The notes below the pieces were generated by a model. That model ran no database searches. It was not told where the DNA came from and saw only the letters and a program-made list of their open reading frames with translations. Positions 6,656 through 13,663 of a DNA stretch of 18,247 bases are shown piece after piece. The first letter of the stretch is position 1, and every line of letters begins with the position of its first letter. Origin of the DNA: Ruminococcus flavefaciens (lineage in GTDB: Bacteria; Bacillota; Clostridia; Oscillospirales; Ruminococcaceae). The position numbers and the translations under genes are program-made. The DNA is taken from NCBI GenBank assembly GCA_002310115.1, contig DBYI01000054.1, positions 1 to 18,247 of the forward strand, given 5' to 3'.

Positions 6656-8206
6656 ATGAAAAAGAAAGTATTAGCAGCGATTACCGCTACGATGTGCTGT
6701 ATGGGTGCTATCTCTGTTCCAGGTATTGCTATTGCAAGTGCTACAGAACCGGTGCAAAGCTATGATACTCAGATAAATTATATCGACAGCTTTAAAACAA
6801 TAGTAGAAACTTATATGAATGATAATAATATCAGCGGCAAGATTTATACTGAGGGATTTAAAGAAAGTGAAAAAATCCTCATTGAAGTTATGAGTGATAG
6901 TGATGCACAGTTAGTAAAAAGTTTCATTGAAACTGAGGGCAAAGGAGCTTTTTATATTGATTTTACTCCTTTGGGACCAGACAGAGGCATAAGGATTCTC
7001 GCTTGTGAAGAAGGCCTAGAGAATGTTAGAGGCAATGTCAGTCAATTCATGGAAGAGAACAATATTATCGGATATACTTATTATAAAAGCACTAATACTA
7101 ATATTATCACAGTTGTATGTAATTCAAATGAAGATATTGAACATATAAAGGCATATGTAGCTGAAAAGTGTTACCGGGCAGAGAGACTCGAATATGAACT
7201 TCCTGACTTTGAAGTCAATCCTCCAGAAATTGCTCCTACTAATCTTGAAGAAATGCGTCTGATACTTGATGATTTCATTAAGCAGAATGGAATGAACGGT
7301 TACACAACGATCTGTCCTCGCAAGGGCGAAGATAAGGTTTGGATAATTCTTGATACGGTTAAGGACGAGTATTATCGAAAAATCGAACTGTTTATGACCT
7401 TATATGGTATAGATAGTGATAATGTTATAATAAGTGTAGAAACTACAAATGCTTCAACAAATGAAAGTACAGTCAAAGGCGATTCAAACTGTGACGGTTC
7501 AGTCGATTTGTCAGATGCAGTAATGATAATGCAGGCTCTTGCAAATCCAAATAAATACGGCATAGGCGGTACGGCTGAAAACCACCTTACCGAACAGGGC
7601 AAACTCAATGGTGATATGAACGGTGACGGTCTTACAGTAGGTGACGCACAGTCGATACAGAGAAAACTGTTGGGGTTGGAAAAAGTCGATTCACAAGGAA
7701 ATGATAATCAGCAGTCAGATTCCGTTCAGTATGAATCGTTTTCTCGTGATTATCCGTATTATAATTCTGTTTCTGAATTAGCAACTAAAGCCAATCAGGT
7801 TTTTAGCGGAAGAGTCACCAATGTATCCTTTGAGATGCTGAATATGATGACCATGCAGCCAATAAAAGACGGCGAAGATATACAATGGGCAACGCTATGT
7901 ACAATTTATGAAATAGAAGCGGAGGAGGTGTATTCAGGTACACCGACTACTGTGAAACTGCGGATTGAGGGTGGAATCCCATCCGTTTTTGAGCAGGAAC
8001 AAATTGCATTATTGGGCAACGGTAAAATTCCTGTTATGGAAGATGCTCCTGTTCTTACTATCGGTGAAAAATACTTATTTGCCTTGTATCATGCAGATAA
8101 CTCTGAGTATTCATCTATTTTGAATCCACTGCAAAGTGTTTATACAGAAAATGAAGTGAAAGAAGGTGGATTCTCTTCTGCTGAAATTATTGTGCATTTC
8201 CAATGA
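6656..8206 (+). CDS. secreted dockerin protein with three N-terminal beta-alpha-beta repeats and an NTR/OB-like C-terminal domain
   Basis: 516 residues. Signal peptide 1-29 with IASA before the cut. Three ~65-residue repeats (~44-108, 122-186, 198-262) share the pattern helix, NNIxGY turn, strand, helix, strand (FMEENNIIGYTYY, DFIKQNGMNGYTT), suggesting a ferredoxin-like fold. A type I dockerin follows (275-341, GDSNCDGSVDLSD and GDMNGDGLTVGD). The C-terminal domain (~365-500) has NQVFSGRVTNV followed by strands and IGEKYLFALY, a pattern shared with the proteins at 8922, 10605 and 17410. The dockerin predicts docking to a scaffoldin; no catalytic signature is seen. Ribosome site AAAGGAG at 6641-6647. 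A terminator follows at 8294. Confidence 0.9.
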   Translation: MKKKVLAAITATMCCMGAISVPGIAIASATEPVQSYDTQINYIDSFKTIVETYMNDNNISGKIYTEGFKESEKILIEVMSDSDAQLVKSFIETEGKGAFYIDFTPLGPDRGIRILACEEGLENVRGNVSQFMEENNIIGYTYYKSTNTNIITVVCNSNEDIEHIKAYVAEKCYRAERLEYELPDFEVNPPEIAPTNLEEMRLILDDFIKQNGMNGYTTICPRKGEDKVWIILDTVKDEYYRKIELFMTLYGIDSDNVIISVETTNASTNESTVKGDSNCDGSVDLSDAVMIMQALANPNKYGIGGTAENHLTEQGKLNGDMNGDGLTVGDAQSIQRKLLGLEKVDSQGNDNQQSDSVQYESFSRDYPYYNSVSELATKANQVFSGRVTNVSFEMLNMMTMQPIKDGEDIQWATLCTIYEIEAEEVYSGTPTTVKLRIEGGIPSVFEQEQIALLGNGKIPVMEDAPVLTIGEKYLFALYHADNSEYSSILNPLQSVYTENEVKEGGFSSAEIIVHFQ

Positions 8207-8293
8207 GAATATATAATAGATCTTATAAAATTATAGTTTATTATTCTGCTGATAGAACAAGCATTAATAATTGACCAATTGATTTTTTTGAAC

Positions 8294-8323
8294 GGCTCAG
8301 AGAACACTCTCTGAGCCATTTTT
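8294..8323 (+). terminator. intrinsic terminator after the 6656 dockerin gene
   Basis: A perfect 10-bp stem GGCTCAGAGA/TCTCTGAGCC (8294-8303, 8308-8317) with loop ACAC is followed by ATTTTTA. It ends the dockerin transcript and isolates the next operon. Confidence 0.9.
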
Positions 8324-8387
8324 ATCTGGACATACTTTTTACTCATAATAATCACGGGCAACTCTGAGGAGCATTTTGTTCGCCAAA

Positions 8388-8455
8388 TGACACTATATTT
8401 GTCTCCGAAGTGTCACAAACAGTTCCTTTACTATTTCTGAATAATAGATTATAAT
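8388..8455 (+). promoter_or_regulatory. promoter of the 8482 operon with an upstream inverted repeat
   Basis: TTTACT (8427-8432), a 17-bp spacer and TATAAT (8450-8455) give a reasonable housekeeping promoter. Upstream, TGACACT (8388-8394) and AGTGTCA (8409-8415) form a 7-bp inverted repeat with centres about two helical turns apart, a candidate operator. No LytTR-type repeat is present here, unlike the other operons in the central region. Confidence 0.55.
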
Positions 8456-8481
8456 GATATTAGAAAAGAGGTGATGATAAA

Positions 8482-8925
8482 ATGCTGACCGGCCAGAGAA
8501 TAGCAGATTTAAGAACAAAATCTGGAATAACGCAAGAGCAGCTTGCTGAAAAGCTTTATGTATCAAGAGAAATGGTATCCAAATGGGAGCGAGATATCAG
8601 TCAGCCTGATTATAGTATGGTTGAAAAGATAGCCGAGATTCTTTCGGTATCGCCCGATAAAATCATGAGCAGAAATGATGCTATCCTCAATGAACTGTAC
8701 AGCTTTTTATCAGACACTGACAGTAATGATCTCATGAAAGACCTGAATGATTTTCTTTCTACTTTAAATCTACGTGACAGAAGCGTTTTTATCAGGCGGT
8801 ATTATTATCTCGAGAGTAATAGCACCATTGCTGAAAACTACGGTATTTCGGAAAGCAATGTCAGAGCTGTTCTTATGCGTACACGAAAGAAATTCAAGAA
8901 GTATCTGAAGGAGATGAACTTATGA
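8482..8925 (+). CDS. XRE-type HTH protein fused to a sigma-70 region 4-like domain
   Basis: 147 residues, ATG after a good GAGGTGA site. Residues ~5-61 are a Cro/C1-type helix-turn-helix (GITQEQLAEKLYVSREMVSKWE). Residues ~96-143 look like sigma-70 region 4 (LRDRSVFIRRYYY, IAENYGISESNVRAVLMRTRKKFKKYL) and align well with the C-terminus of the ECF sigma encoded at 11604 (VFVRRYWY, IAEYYGINENTVATYLFRVRKKLKEYL). Region 2, needed for -10 recognition by a true sigma, is absent, so it is more likely a transcription regulator or sigma-like co-factor. Its stop overlaps the next gene's start (ATGA), pairing it with a membrane protein in the manner of sigma/anti-sigma operons. Confidence 0.85.
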   Translation: MLTGQRIADLRTKSGITQEQLAEKLYVSREMVSKWERDISQPDYSMVEKIAEILSVSPDKIMSRNDAILNELYSFLSDTDSNDLMKDLNDFLSTLNLRDRSVFIRRYYYLESNSTIAENYGISESNVRAVLMRTRKKFKKYLKEMNL

Positions 8926-10322
8926 AAAATGATGATCTGCATAATGCATTATCGGGAATCAATAAAGAATACATTTCAGAATCCGATGATTTCATGGCTG
9001 TTTCTGCTGATTTCAGAAAATATAAAAATCGTAAAAAGCGCATTATTGCTTCAACTTTATGTATTATTTTCGTTTGTATAGGAGCTATTGGAACAGCCAA
9101 AAGCGGTCTGCTGAAATCTATGCCTGTAAAAACAGGCGGTAAAATTGAGGACGCAAAGGAAGTCGGATCGAGCGATTATAGTGTAGCGTGTTTTCCTGCG
9201 GACAGAGTGATTGACGATGTTGATACTGCTAAATGTGTATCTATTACAGAGGAGGAGGCTAAAAATCTGCCTGATTTCGGAGACTATCTGCCATCGGATA
9301 TTCCTTCAGGGTATCATTGGGATTTAGCAGGCTTATACGAAACGACTATGAAGGACGGAACCGTTTACAGAATGTTGAAAATCACTTATAGAACAGATAA
9401 AGTCATAAAAGTGGCAGATGGAGAAAATTCTTATGCAACAATAGATTCATCTGATTGTGGCTCGGATTTTTACGTTACTCTCTGTAATTATAAACCGAAT
9501 AATACTTCGATTGTTGATTCAAGAGCTATAAACGCAGAGCAGTTATCAGAAAAATATGATGAAGGGATTTTCTTTATTAAATATGATGACTGTTATGTCG
9601 GGATAGAAACTTTATCCCTTGCACCTAATGAAACATTAAGTTTGATAAATTCTATCGGAAACTCCGTTCAGTCATTGATTACAGAGCTTTACTATAGTGA
9701 TCTTGTCAAGAATACAGATGCACCTGAGCTTGATGGATACGACACATCTGCTCCGTTAGATATTGTTGCCTTTGAAGAATCTATGCTGAATGATTCTATT
9801 GGCGTGATAGAGGGCGAAATCTTAGATATATATGTCAATCATTATGAGTATGAAACGGCAAGTGACAAATTTGAACCTAACGGACGGCTTTATCATAAAC
9901 CTCAGACTGTTGCTTACAAAATTAAGGTTGACAGAGTTTTATGTGGTGATTTCTCAGTCGGAGATGTGGTTACAGTCGAGGATTACTACTTTGTATGTGA
10001 TTCAGTAGTTTCAATCAAGAAGGGTGAAACCTACGTAATACCGATTGGCAAGGGTGATGGTAAGTTCTATGAAACTGATGAAATAGTTAGCGGAGATACT
10101 TCTCTTGAAAGCTGCTATTACACTTTGTATCAGTTTCATCCACAGATAGAAAAGGTTGACGGTGGATATATTGTTCCAATTGATTGGAAAACCCTCATAA
10201 CAGAAGAGTGTACCGCAATCATAATGGACATAGATGAAAATGGATTTCCGTTCTCCGATTCGCTGTATTATGTTCCTGAAAATGTTTTCAATGATAGAAT
10301 TAATCTTATTATTCATAGCTGA
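8922..10322 (+). CDS. single-pass membrane protein, anti-sigma-like sensor partner
   Basis: 466 residues, overlapping the upstream regulator by 4 nt (ATGA). A short cytoplasmic N-terminus (LHNALSGINKEYISES) resembles the segments that precede the membrane helix in the 12151 protein (VIDLIDEDIIKEAD). One membrane helix spans ~40-58 after a basic stretch (KYKNRKKR), so most of the protein is outside. Extracellular domain 1 (~90-265) contains FGDYLPSDIPSGYHW and DDCYVGIETLSLAPNETL, similar to DUF4367-type domains. Domain 2 (~285-440) starts GVIEGEIL and has YKIKVDRVLCGDFSVGD and KKGETYVIPIG, the same OB/NTR-like pattern as in 10605 and 17410. Likely role: sense something outside and control the HTH/sigma-4 partner. 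This is inferred from gene arrangement. Confidence 0.82.
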   Translation: MKNDDLHNALSGINKEYISESDDFMAVSADFRKYKNRKKRIIASTLCIIFVCIGAIGTAKSGLLKSMPVKTGGKIEDAKEVGSSDYSVACFPADRVIDDVDTAKCVSITEEEAKNLPDFGDYLPSDIPSGYHWDLAGLYETTMKDGTVYRMLKITYRTDKVIKVADGENSYATIDSSDCGSDFYVTLCNYKPNNTSIVDSRAINAEQLSEKYDEGIFFIKYDDCYVGIETLSLAPNETLSLINSIGNSVQSLITELYYSDLVKNTDAPELDGYDTSAPLDIVAFEESMLNDSIGVIEGEILDIYVNHYEYETASDKFEPNGRLYHKPQTVAYKIKVDRVLCGDFSVGDVVTVEDYYFVCDSVVSIKKGETYVIPIGKGDGKFYETDEIVSGDTSLESCYYTLYQFHPQIEKVDGGYIVPIDWKTLITEECTAIIMDIDENGFPFSDSLYYVPENVFNDRINLIIHS

Positions 10323-10374
10323 AAGATAACGCCTCTGTTGGTTTAGTTTCGGTGGAAACAATGTTTTTTTAGAG

Positions 10375-10506
10375 TAATCAATAAGAACAAAAGAATTATA
10401 ATAATTAAAGGCAGTTAAGATATTTTCCTCTTACCTGCTTTTGTTACAATTTTTACAGGTGAAATCTGCTGTTCGGGACAAAAAAATGCGATTCAGGACA
10501 CAGATA
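10375..10506 (+). repeat. intergenic cassette, copy 1 (conserved block, terminator hairpin, operator)
   Basis: The block at 10375-10416 is identical over 42 bp to 11295-11336 and nearly identical to 13427-13468. Its second half forms the left arm of a hairpin (10407-10420 with 10429-10442, one mismatch and an indel), followed by T runs, which fits a terminator for the 8922 gene. The similarity continues through GTTACAATTTTTACA into the LytTR-type operator. Confidence 0.8.
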
Positions 10507-10535
10507 TTGAAATTTCCTTTTTCATCAGATATCAT
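10466..10535 (+). promoter_or_regulatory. LytTR-type operator (two repeats) and promoter of the 10605 lipoprotein gene
   Basis: Repeats CTGCTGTTCGGGAC (10466-10479) and ATGCGATTCAGGAC (10486-10499) have a 20-bp period. A 7-bp gap leads to -35 TTGAAA (10507-10512), a 17-bp spacer and a weak -10 TATCAT (10530-10535). The downstream leader differs from that of the dockerin genes. Confidence 0.68.
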
Positions 10536-10604
10536 ATAAGTGAAAGAATAAATAGCATTTTATATTCTCTTTAACGAACTATTATCAAAAAGGAGGAGGT
10601 AATT

Positions 10605-11225
10605 ATGATTAAAAAGAGAATTATGCTTTTTGCAATGCTTATTTCTATATCTACTTTTGGATGCAATAAAAAACCAACTACACAAAAATATAATAGTACG
10701 GAGTTAAGCCAAAGTCTTCCCATTACATATAATGATGCGTGTTATGTTGTGAACGTAAACGTACCAAAGGAAGTGGTAGGCTGGGGAGATTATGTTTTTG
10801 TTGCTAAAGTTGAAGAAGAATTACGAACAGAGTATAATAATGTCAGGGTAAATGAAAAAGGAGATAAAACTGGTAAACCGTATACATTCTATAGAATTAA
10901 AGTTATTGAAAATCTTAAGGGGAATTTAAAACTAAATGATTCTATAGAATATTATAAACACGGTGGCGTAAGTTATGATGGAAAGAGTATATCTCTTCTT
11001 GAAGGAGATAGTCTTTTAGAAGCTGGTAAATACTACATATTAATTGCAGCTTCAGACGAAGATGGTCGTTTAGGACAAGGTTTGCCTAATTCCTCAATTG
11101 AGCTTAATATTAATAATGATGATGAGCTTAGCAATAGTGATGTATATCAAGCCTATAAAGACTATGTTCAAAATGAAATCGTATTTGATAGAAAACGATT
11201 TCGTTCTACCTATGATAATAGTTAA
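10605..11225 (+). CDS. lipoprotein with an OB/NTR-like domain
   Basis: 206 residues, ATG after a strong AGGAGGAGG site. The signal sequence ends in a lipobox (ISTFGC, cysteine 20), so it should be lipid-anchored on the outer face of the membrane. The single domain (~60-180) reads WGDYVFVAKVEEELRTEYNN, FYRIKVIENLKGNLKLND and LEAGKYYILIAAS. This is the same order of elements (exposed gate strand, partner strand with V-E-N-L-K-G, then L-x-x-G-K-Y-Y-I) as in the 6656, 8922 and 17410 proteins and recalls NTR/TIMP-like barrels. It is preceded by a LytTR-type operator. Ligand and function are unknown. It is monocistronic, with the next cassette copy about 70 nt after its stop. Confidence 0.82.
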   Translation: MIKKRIMLFAMLISISTFGCNKKPTTQKYNSTELSQSLPITYNDACYVVNVNVPKEVVGWGDYVFVAKVEEELRTEYNNVRVNEKGDKTGKPYTFYRIKVIENLKGNLKLNDSIEYYKHGGVSYDGKSISLLEGDSLLEAGKYYILIAASDEDGRLGQGLPNSSIELNINNDDELSNSDVYQAYKDYVQNEIVFDRKRFRSTYDNS

Positions 11226-11294
11226 TAAAGATATGATTGCTTTCTAAAAAGTGTAATTTAATGGAGTAATAACATTTAGTCCATAAATAAGCAT

Positions 11295-11423
11295 TAATCA
11301 ATAAGAACAAAAGAATTATAATAATTAAAGGCAGTTTAAAGAGTGTTTTTTAAACTGCCTTTAAAACTTTTTTAAACTGGAATCTGCTGTTTATGGCAAA
11401 AACTGCGATTCAGGACACATATC
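11295..11423 (+). repeat. intergenic cassette, copy 2 (best terminator hairpin)
   Basis: This copy starts with the same 42 bp as copy 1. It holds a perfect 14-bp stem AAAGGCAGTTTAAA/TTTAAACTGCCTTT (11327-11340, 11349-11362) followed by T-rich sequence, a good terminator for the 10605 gene. It continues into the operator ahead of the sigma operon. Between the 10605 stop and this copy (11226-11294) nothing is recognised. Confidence 0.82.
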
Positions 11424-11452
11424 TTGAATAGAACTCTTTATTATGTTAGAAT
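11384..11452 (+). promoter_or_regulatory. LytTR-type operator (two repeats, 19-bp period) and promoter of the sigma operon
   Basis: Repeats CTGCTGTTTATGGC (11384-11397, degenerate) and CTGCGATTCAGGAC (11403-11416) are 19 bp apart, one less than elsewhere. A 7-bp gap leads to -35 TTGAAT (11424-11429), a 17-bp spacer and -10 TAGAAT (11447-11452) with a TG extension. The resulting leader to the GTG at 11604 is ~145 nt. Confidence 0.65.
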
Positions 11453-11461
11453 TTGCTAAAT

Positions 11462-11582
11462 ATCCTGTACTTAGCACAGGATGTTATTTATAAGGCAACA
11501 AATAAGTTAAATAAGAAATATTATATGTAATTGAAATCTTTTCCAATATAAAATCAAATATATAAGTAAGAGGACCTCTTAC
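11462..11582 (+). promoter_or_regulatory. structured leader of the sigma operon
   Basis: Two symmetric elements lie in the long leader: a 7-bp hairpin ATCCTGT/ACAGGAT (11462-11468, 11476-11482) near the predicted RNA 5' end, and an almost perfect palindrome GTAAGAGG-A-CCTCTTAC (11566-11582) ending 8 bp before the ribosome site AGGTGG (11591-11596). The 1-nt centre cannot form an ordinary RNA loop without opening pairs, so the palindrome may be a DNA site, for example for autoregulation. Confidence 0.45.
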
Positions 11583-11603
11583 CTCAAGAAAGGTGGTTCA
11601 GCT

Positions 11604-12158
11604 GTGGACGATATTGAAATAATCGGTCTTTTTCATCAAAGAGATGAAAAAGCGATAGCAGAATTAAAAGCCAAATATGACAAGCTATGCTATTATATTG
11701 CAAGGAATATCCTTTCTTATCGTGAAGATATTGAGGAATGTATCAATTCTGCATATTATGAGCTATGGAATAATATACCGCCTGATGAACCAAATGACCT
11801 GAAAACTTATCTCTGCCATACAGTCAAAAATAAAGCAATGGATAAGTATAAATATAACTCCGCAGAAAAAAGAAACAGCAAATTTTCTGTTTCGCTGGAT
11901 GAGCTAGCCGATTGCATACCTGACTACAGAGAGGGTAATGGTGAAGAAATAGTTCTTGCTGAGGCTGTAAGCCATTTCCTAAGGGAGCAAACTGAATTGC
12001 ACAGAAAAGTTTTTGTAAGGCGGTACTGGTATGGCGATAGTATTGCTCAAATTGCTGAATACTACGGTATAAACGAGAATACAGTCGCTACTTATCTTTT
12101 CAGAGTTCGTAAAAAACTGAAAGAGTATTTAAAGGAAGAAGGTTACAATTATGAATAA
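11604..12158 (+). CDS. ECF-like RNA polymerase sigma factor
   Basis: 184 residues from a GTG start, placed 7 nt after AGGTGG. Region 2 lies at ~12-85 (RNILSYREDIEECINSAYYE, then ELWNNIPP, DLKTYLCHTVKNKAMDKYK), followed by a linker. Region 4 lies at ~125-178 (LREQTELHRKVFVRRYWYG, IAQIAEYYGINENTVATYL, FRVRKKLKEYL). The size and two-domain layout fit ECF sigma factors. It overlaps the next gene by 8 nt and that product has one membrane helix, the usual sigma/anti-sigma pairing. The LytTR-type operator upstream suggests its synthesis is switched on by the two-component system, giving a cascade. Its target promoters are unknown. Confidence 0.9.
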   Translation: MDDIEIIGLFHQRDEKAIAELKAKYDKLCYYIARNILSYREDIEECINSAYYELWNNIPPDEPNDLKTYLCHTVKNKAMDKYKYNSAEKRNSKFSVSLDELADCIPDYREGNGEEIVLAEAVSHFLREQTELHRKVFVRRYWYGDSIAQIAEYYGINENTVATYLFRVRKKLKEYLKEEGYNYE

Positions 12159-13371
12159 GATAAAGTGTTATAAAGTCATTGACCTTATTGACGAGGATAT
12201 CATAAAAGAAGCAGATATAAAAGAAATCCCGTTATCAGTTCCTGAAAACGATAAAGGTATCACTGTTTCCGGAGTTGAAGTTTATCACAGATCTGCGTGG
12301 AAAAAGTTTCTTGCAGCGGCTTCTGCACTTGCACTTGCAGCAGGGGCAATATCTGGCGGAGCATTTCTGATGAAGAATTTTATGACAAAGCCTGATGATG
12401 TTTTTGATAACTCAGATCAGGATATAATTATCACTGAACAGAACATCGTAGAAACTAATTCTGAAGAAGTAGTGCCGACAAAAGAAACAACCGAAGTGGA
12501 TGAAAATACGGCTGCTGCTATTGAATATAGTGAGCTTCAGCTTCATACAAATCCATATTTTGCAGATTCAAAAGATGATGCAGATTCTCTTCGACAAGAA
12601 CATCTCTTCAAAATCCAATGGGAGGACAGACATAAATATAGAGTGGATACAGAGTATTATGCAGACTTGCTCTTAAGTGACGGGTATGATATCAACTCAC
12701 TGGAAGCCAAAAGCTATATATACCATTTGATGCTTAACAGCTTCCTTTATTATGATTCTGCAAAAGGAAATGTAATAATAAAACAGCCTGTTTTTGGTCC
12801 CGGCAGTTCTCAATTGGATTTTCAGGTAGATGTTGCTGCACAGGAAAGTTACACAAGTCTAAAATCTGACATTAAAAAAACTAAACGGGAGCTTTATGTT
12901 TACGATGACAAACATATAGATGTGGTTTATCCTGATAATACATATGAGGAAAACGGTTACTGTAAACAGCCATATGTCATGATACCCGAAGATAATTATC
13001 GTTTTATTAATACTTCTCCTCCGGATTATTGTGCATCTAGCTGTATATATAATGTTTTCTTTGGCATAGCTTGCTATGAGCTTATGCCAGACCAGCTTGC
13101 TTCTTCATTGCTTTCGAACTTTGATAACTGGCATATAAATGCTATTTCTGAGCAGATAGGAAGACCTGTAGCCGAGATATCAGGAGTCTGTGATAATGGG
13201 AACGATTTTACAGTTTCTGTTGATATTTATACAGGTATATTACTTGCATTTACAGAAAGCTGCAACGGCGAATATTTTGAAATCAATGAAATGACATCTC
13301 TTGAATTAGATATTCCTATAGAGCGAGTTGAATTTGATCCAAGTGGCTTTACAAAGAGGGCTTATAAATAG
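12151..13371 (+). CDS. single-pass membrane anti-sigma-like protein
   Basis: 406 residues, start overlapping the sigma gene by 8 nt. A cytoplasmic segment 1-50 (with VIDLIDEDIIKEADIKEIP) could hold the sigma factor. A membrane helix spans ~53-74 (Ala/Gly-rich), then an acidic Thr/Glu-rich linker (~80-125). The extracellular part (~125-406) ends with a region (GRPVAEISGVCDNGNDFTV, VDIYTGILLAF) resembling LolA/RseB-like half-barrels, where a strand-turn-strand with D-x-x-T-G-I-L-L is common. It lacks a visible zinc-binding HxxxCxxC motif of classic ZAS anti-sigmas. The proposed role, sequestering the ECF factor until an outside signal appears, rests on context. Confidence 0.82.
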   Translation: MNKIKCYKVIDLIDEDIIKEADIKEIPLSVPENDKGITVSGVEVYHRSAWKKFLAAASALALAAGAISGGAFLMKNFMTKPDDVFDNSDQDIIITEQNIVETNSEEVVPTKETTEVDENTAAAIEYSELQLHTNPYFADSKDDADSLRQEHLFKIQWEDRHKYRVDTEYYADLLLSDGYDINSLEAKSYIYHLMLNSFLYYDSAKGNVIIKQPVFGPGSSQLDFQVDVAAQESYTSLKSDIKKTKRELYVYDDKHIDVVYPDNTYEENGYCKQPYVMIPEDNYRFINTSPPDYCASSCIYNVFFGIACYELMPDQLASSLLSNFDNWHINAISEQIGRPVAEISGVCDNGNDFTVSVDIYTGILLAFTESCNGEYFEINEMTSLELDIPIERVEFDPSGFTKRAYK

Positions 13372-13426
13372 ATGCAGTAATAAAATTATCGTTGTTAAAG
13401 TATGATATGCATTAATTCATTTAAAG

Positions 13427-13558
13427 TAATTTATAAGAACAAAAGAGTTATAATAATTAAAGGCAGTTTTGAGATTATCTCTTAACTGCCTTTGTTACAA
13501 TTTTTTACACGTGAAATCTGCGATTCAGGACATAAACCTGCGTTTCAGGACAAAGATA
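13427..13558 (+). repeat. intergenic cassette, copy 3
   Basis: The block 13427-13468 matches copies 1 and 2 with a few changes. The hairpin arms 13459-13475 and 13477-13493 pair over 17 positions with two mismatches if allowed to close tightly, followed by GTTACAATTTTTT. This acts as a terminator for the anti-sigma gene and runs directly into the operator of the third dockerin gene. The 55 bp between the stop at 13371 and this block hold nothing recognised. Confidence 0.78.
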
Positions 13559-13640
13559 TTGACTTTTTATAATGATTTGCTATAATGAACGTAAGAAAAG
13601 CGGAAAAAAGCAGCTTCTATTCAGTATAGCTTTTTAACTA
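13518..13640 (+). promoter_or_regulatory. LytTR-type operator (two repeats), promoter and leader of the 13664 dockerin gene
   Basis: Repeats CTGCGATTCAGGAC (13518-13531) and CTGCGTTTCAGGAC (13538-13551) have a 20-bp period. A 7-bp gap leads to -35 TTGACT (13559-13564), a 16-bp spacer and a consensus -10 TATAAT (13581-13586). The leader repeats the AAGCGGAAAA...GCAGCTTCT block and TATAG/CTATA hairpin seen before the other two large dockerin genes. This is the strongest core promoter of the six. Confidence 0.8.
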
Positions 13641-13663
13641 TAAAAACCAAAGGAGTTGATTTT

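Noticed and set aside
8482..8925. Calling the 147-residue protein a true sigma factor
   Set aside because: Only a region 4-like part is present; region 2 is replaced by an XRE HTH.
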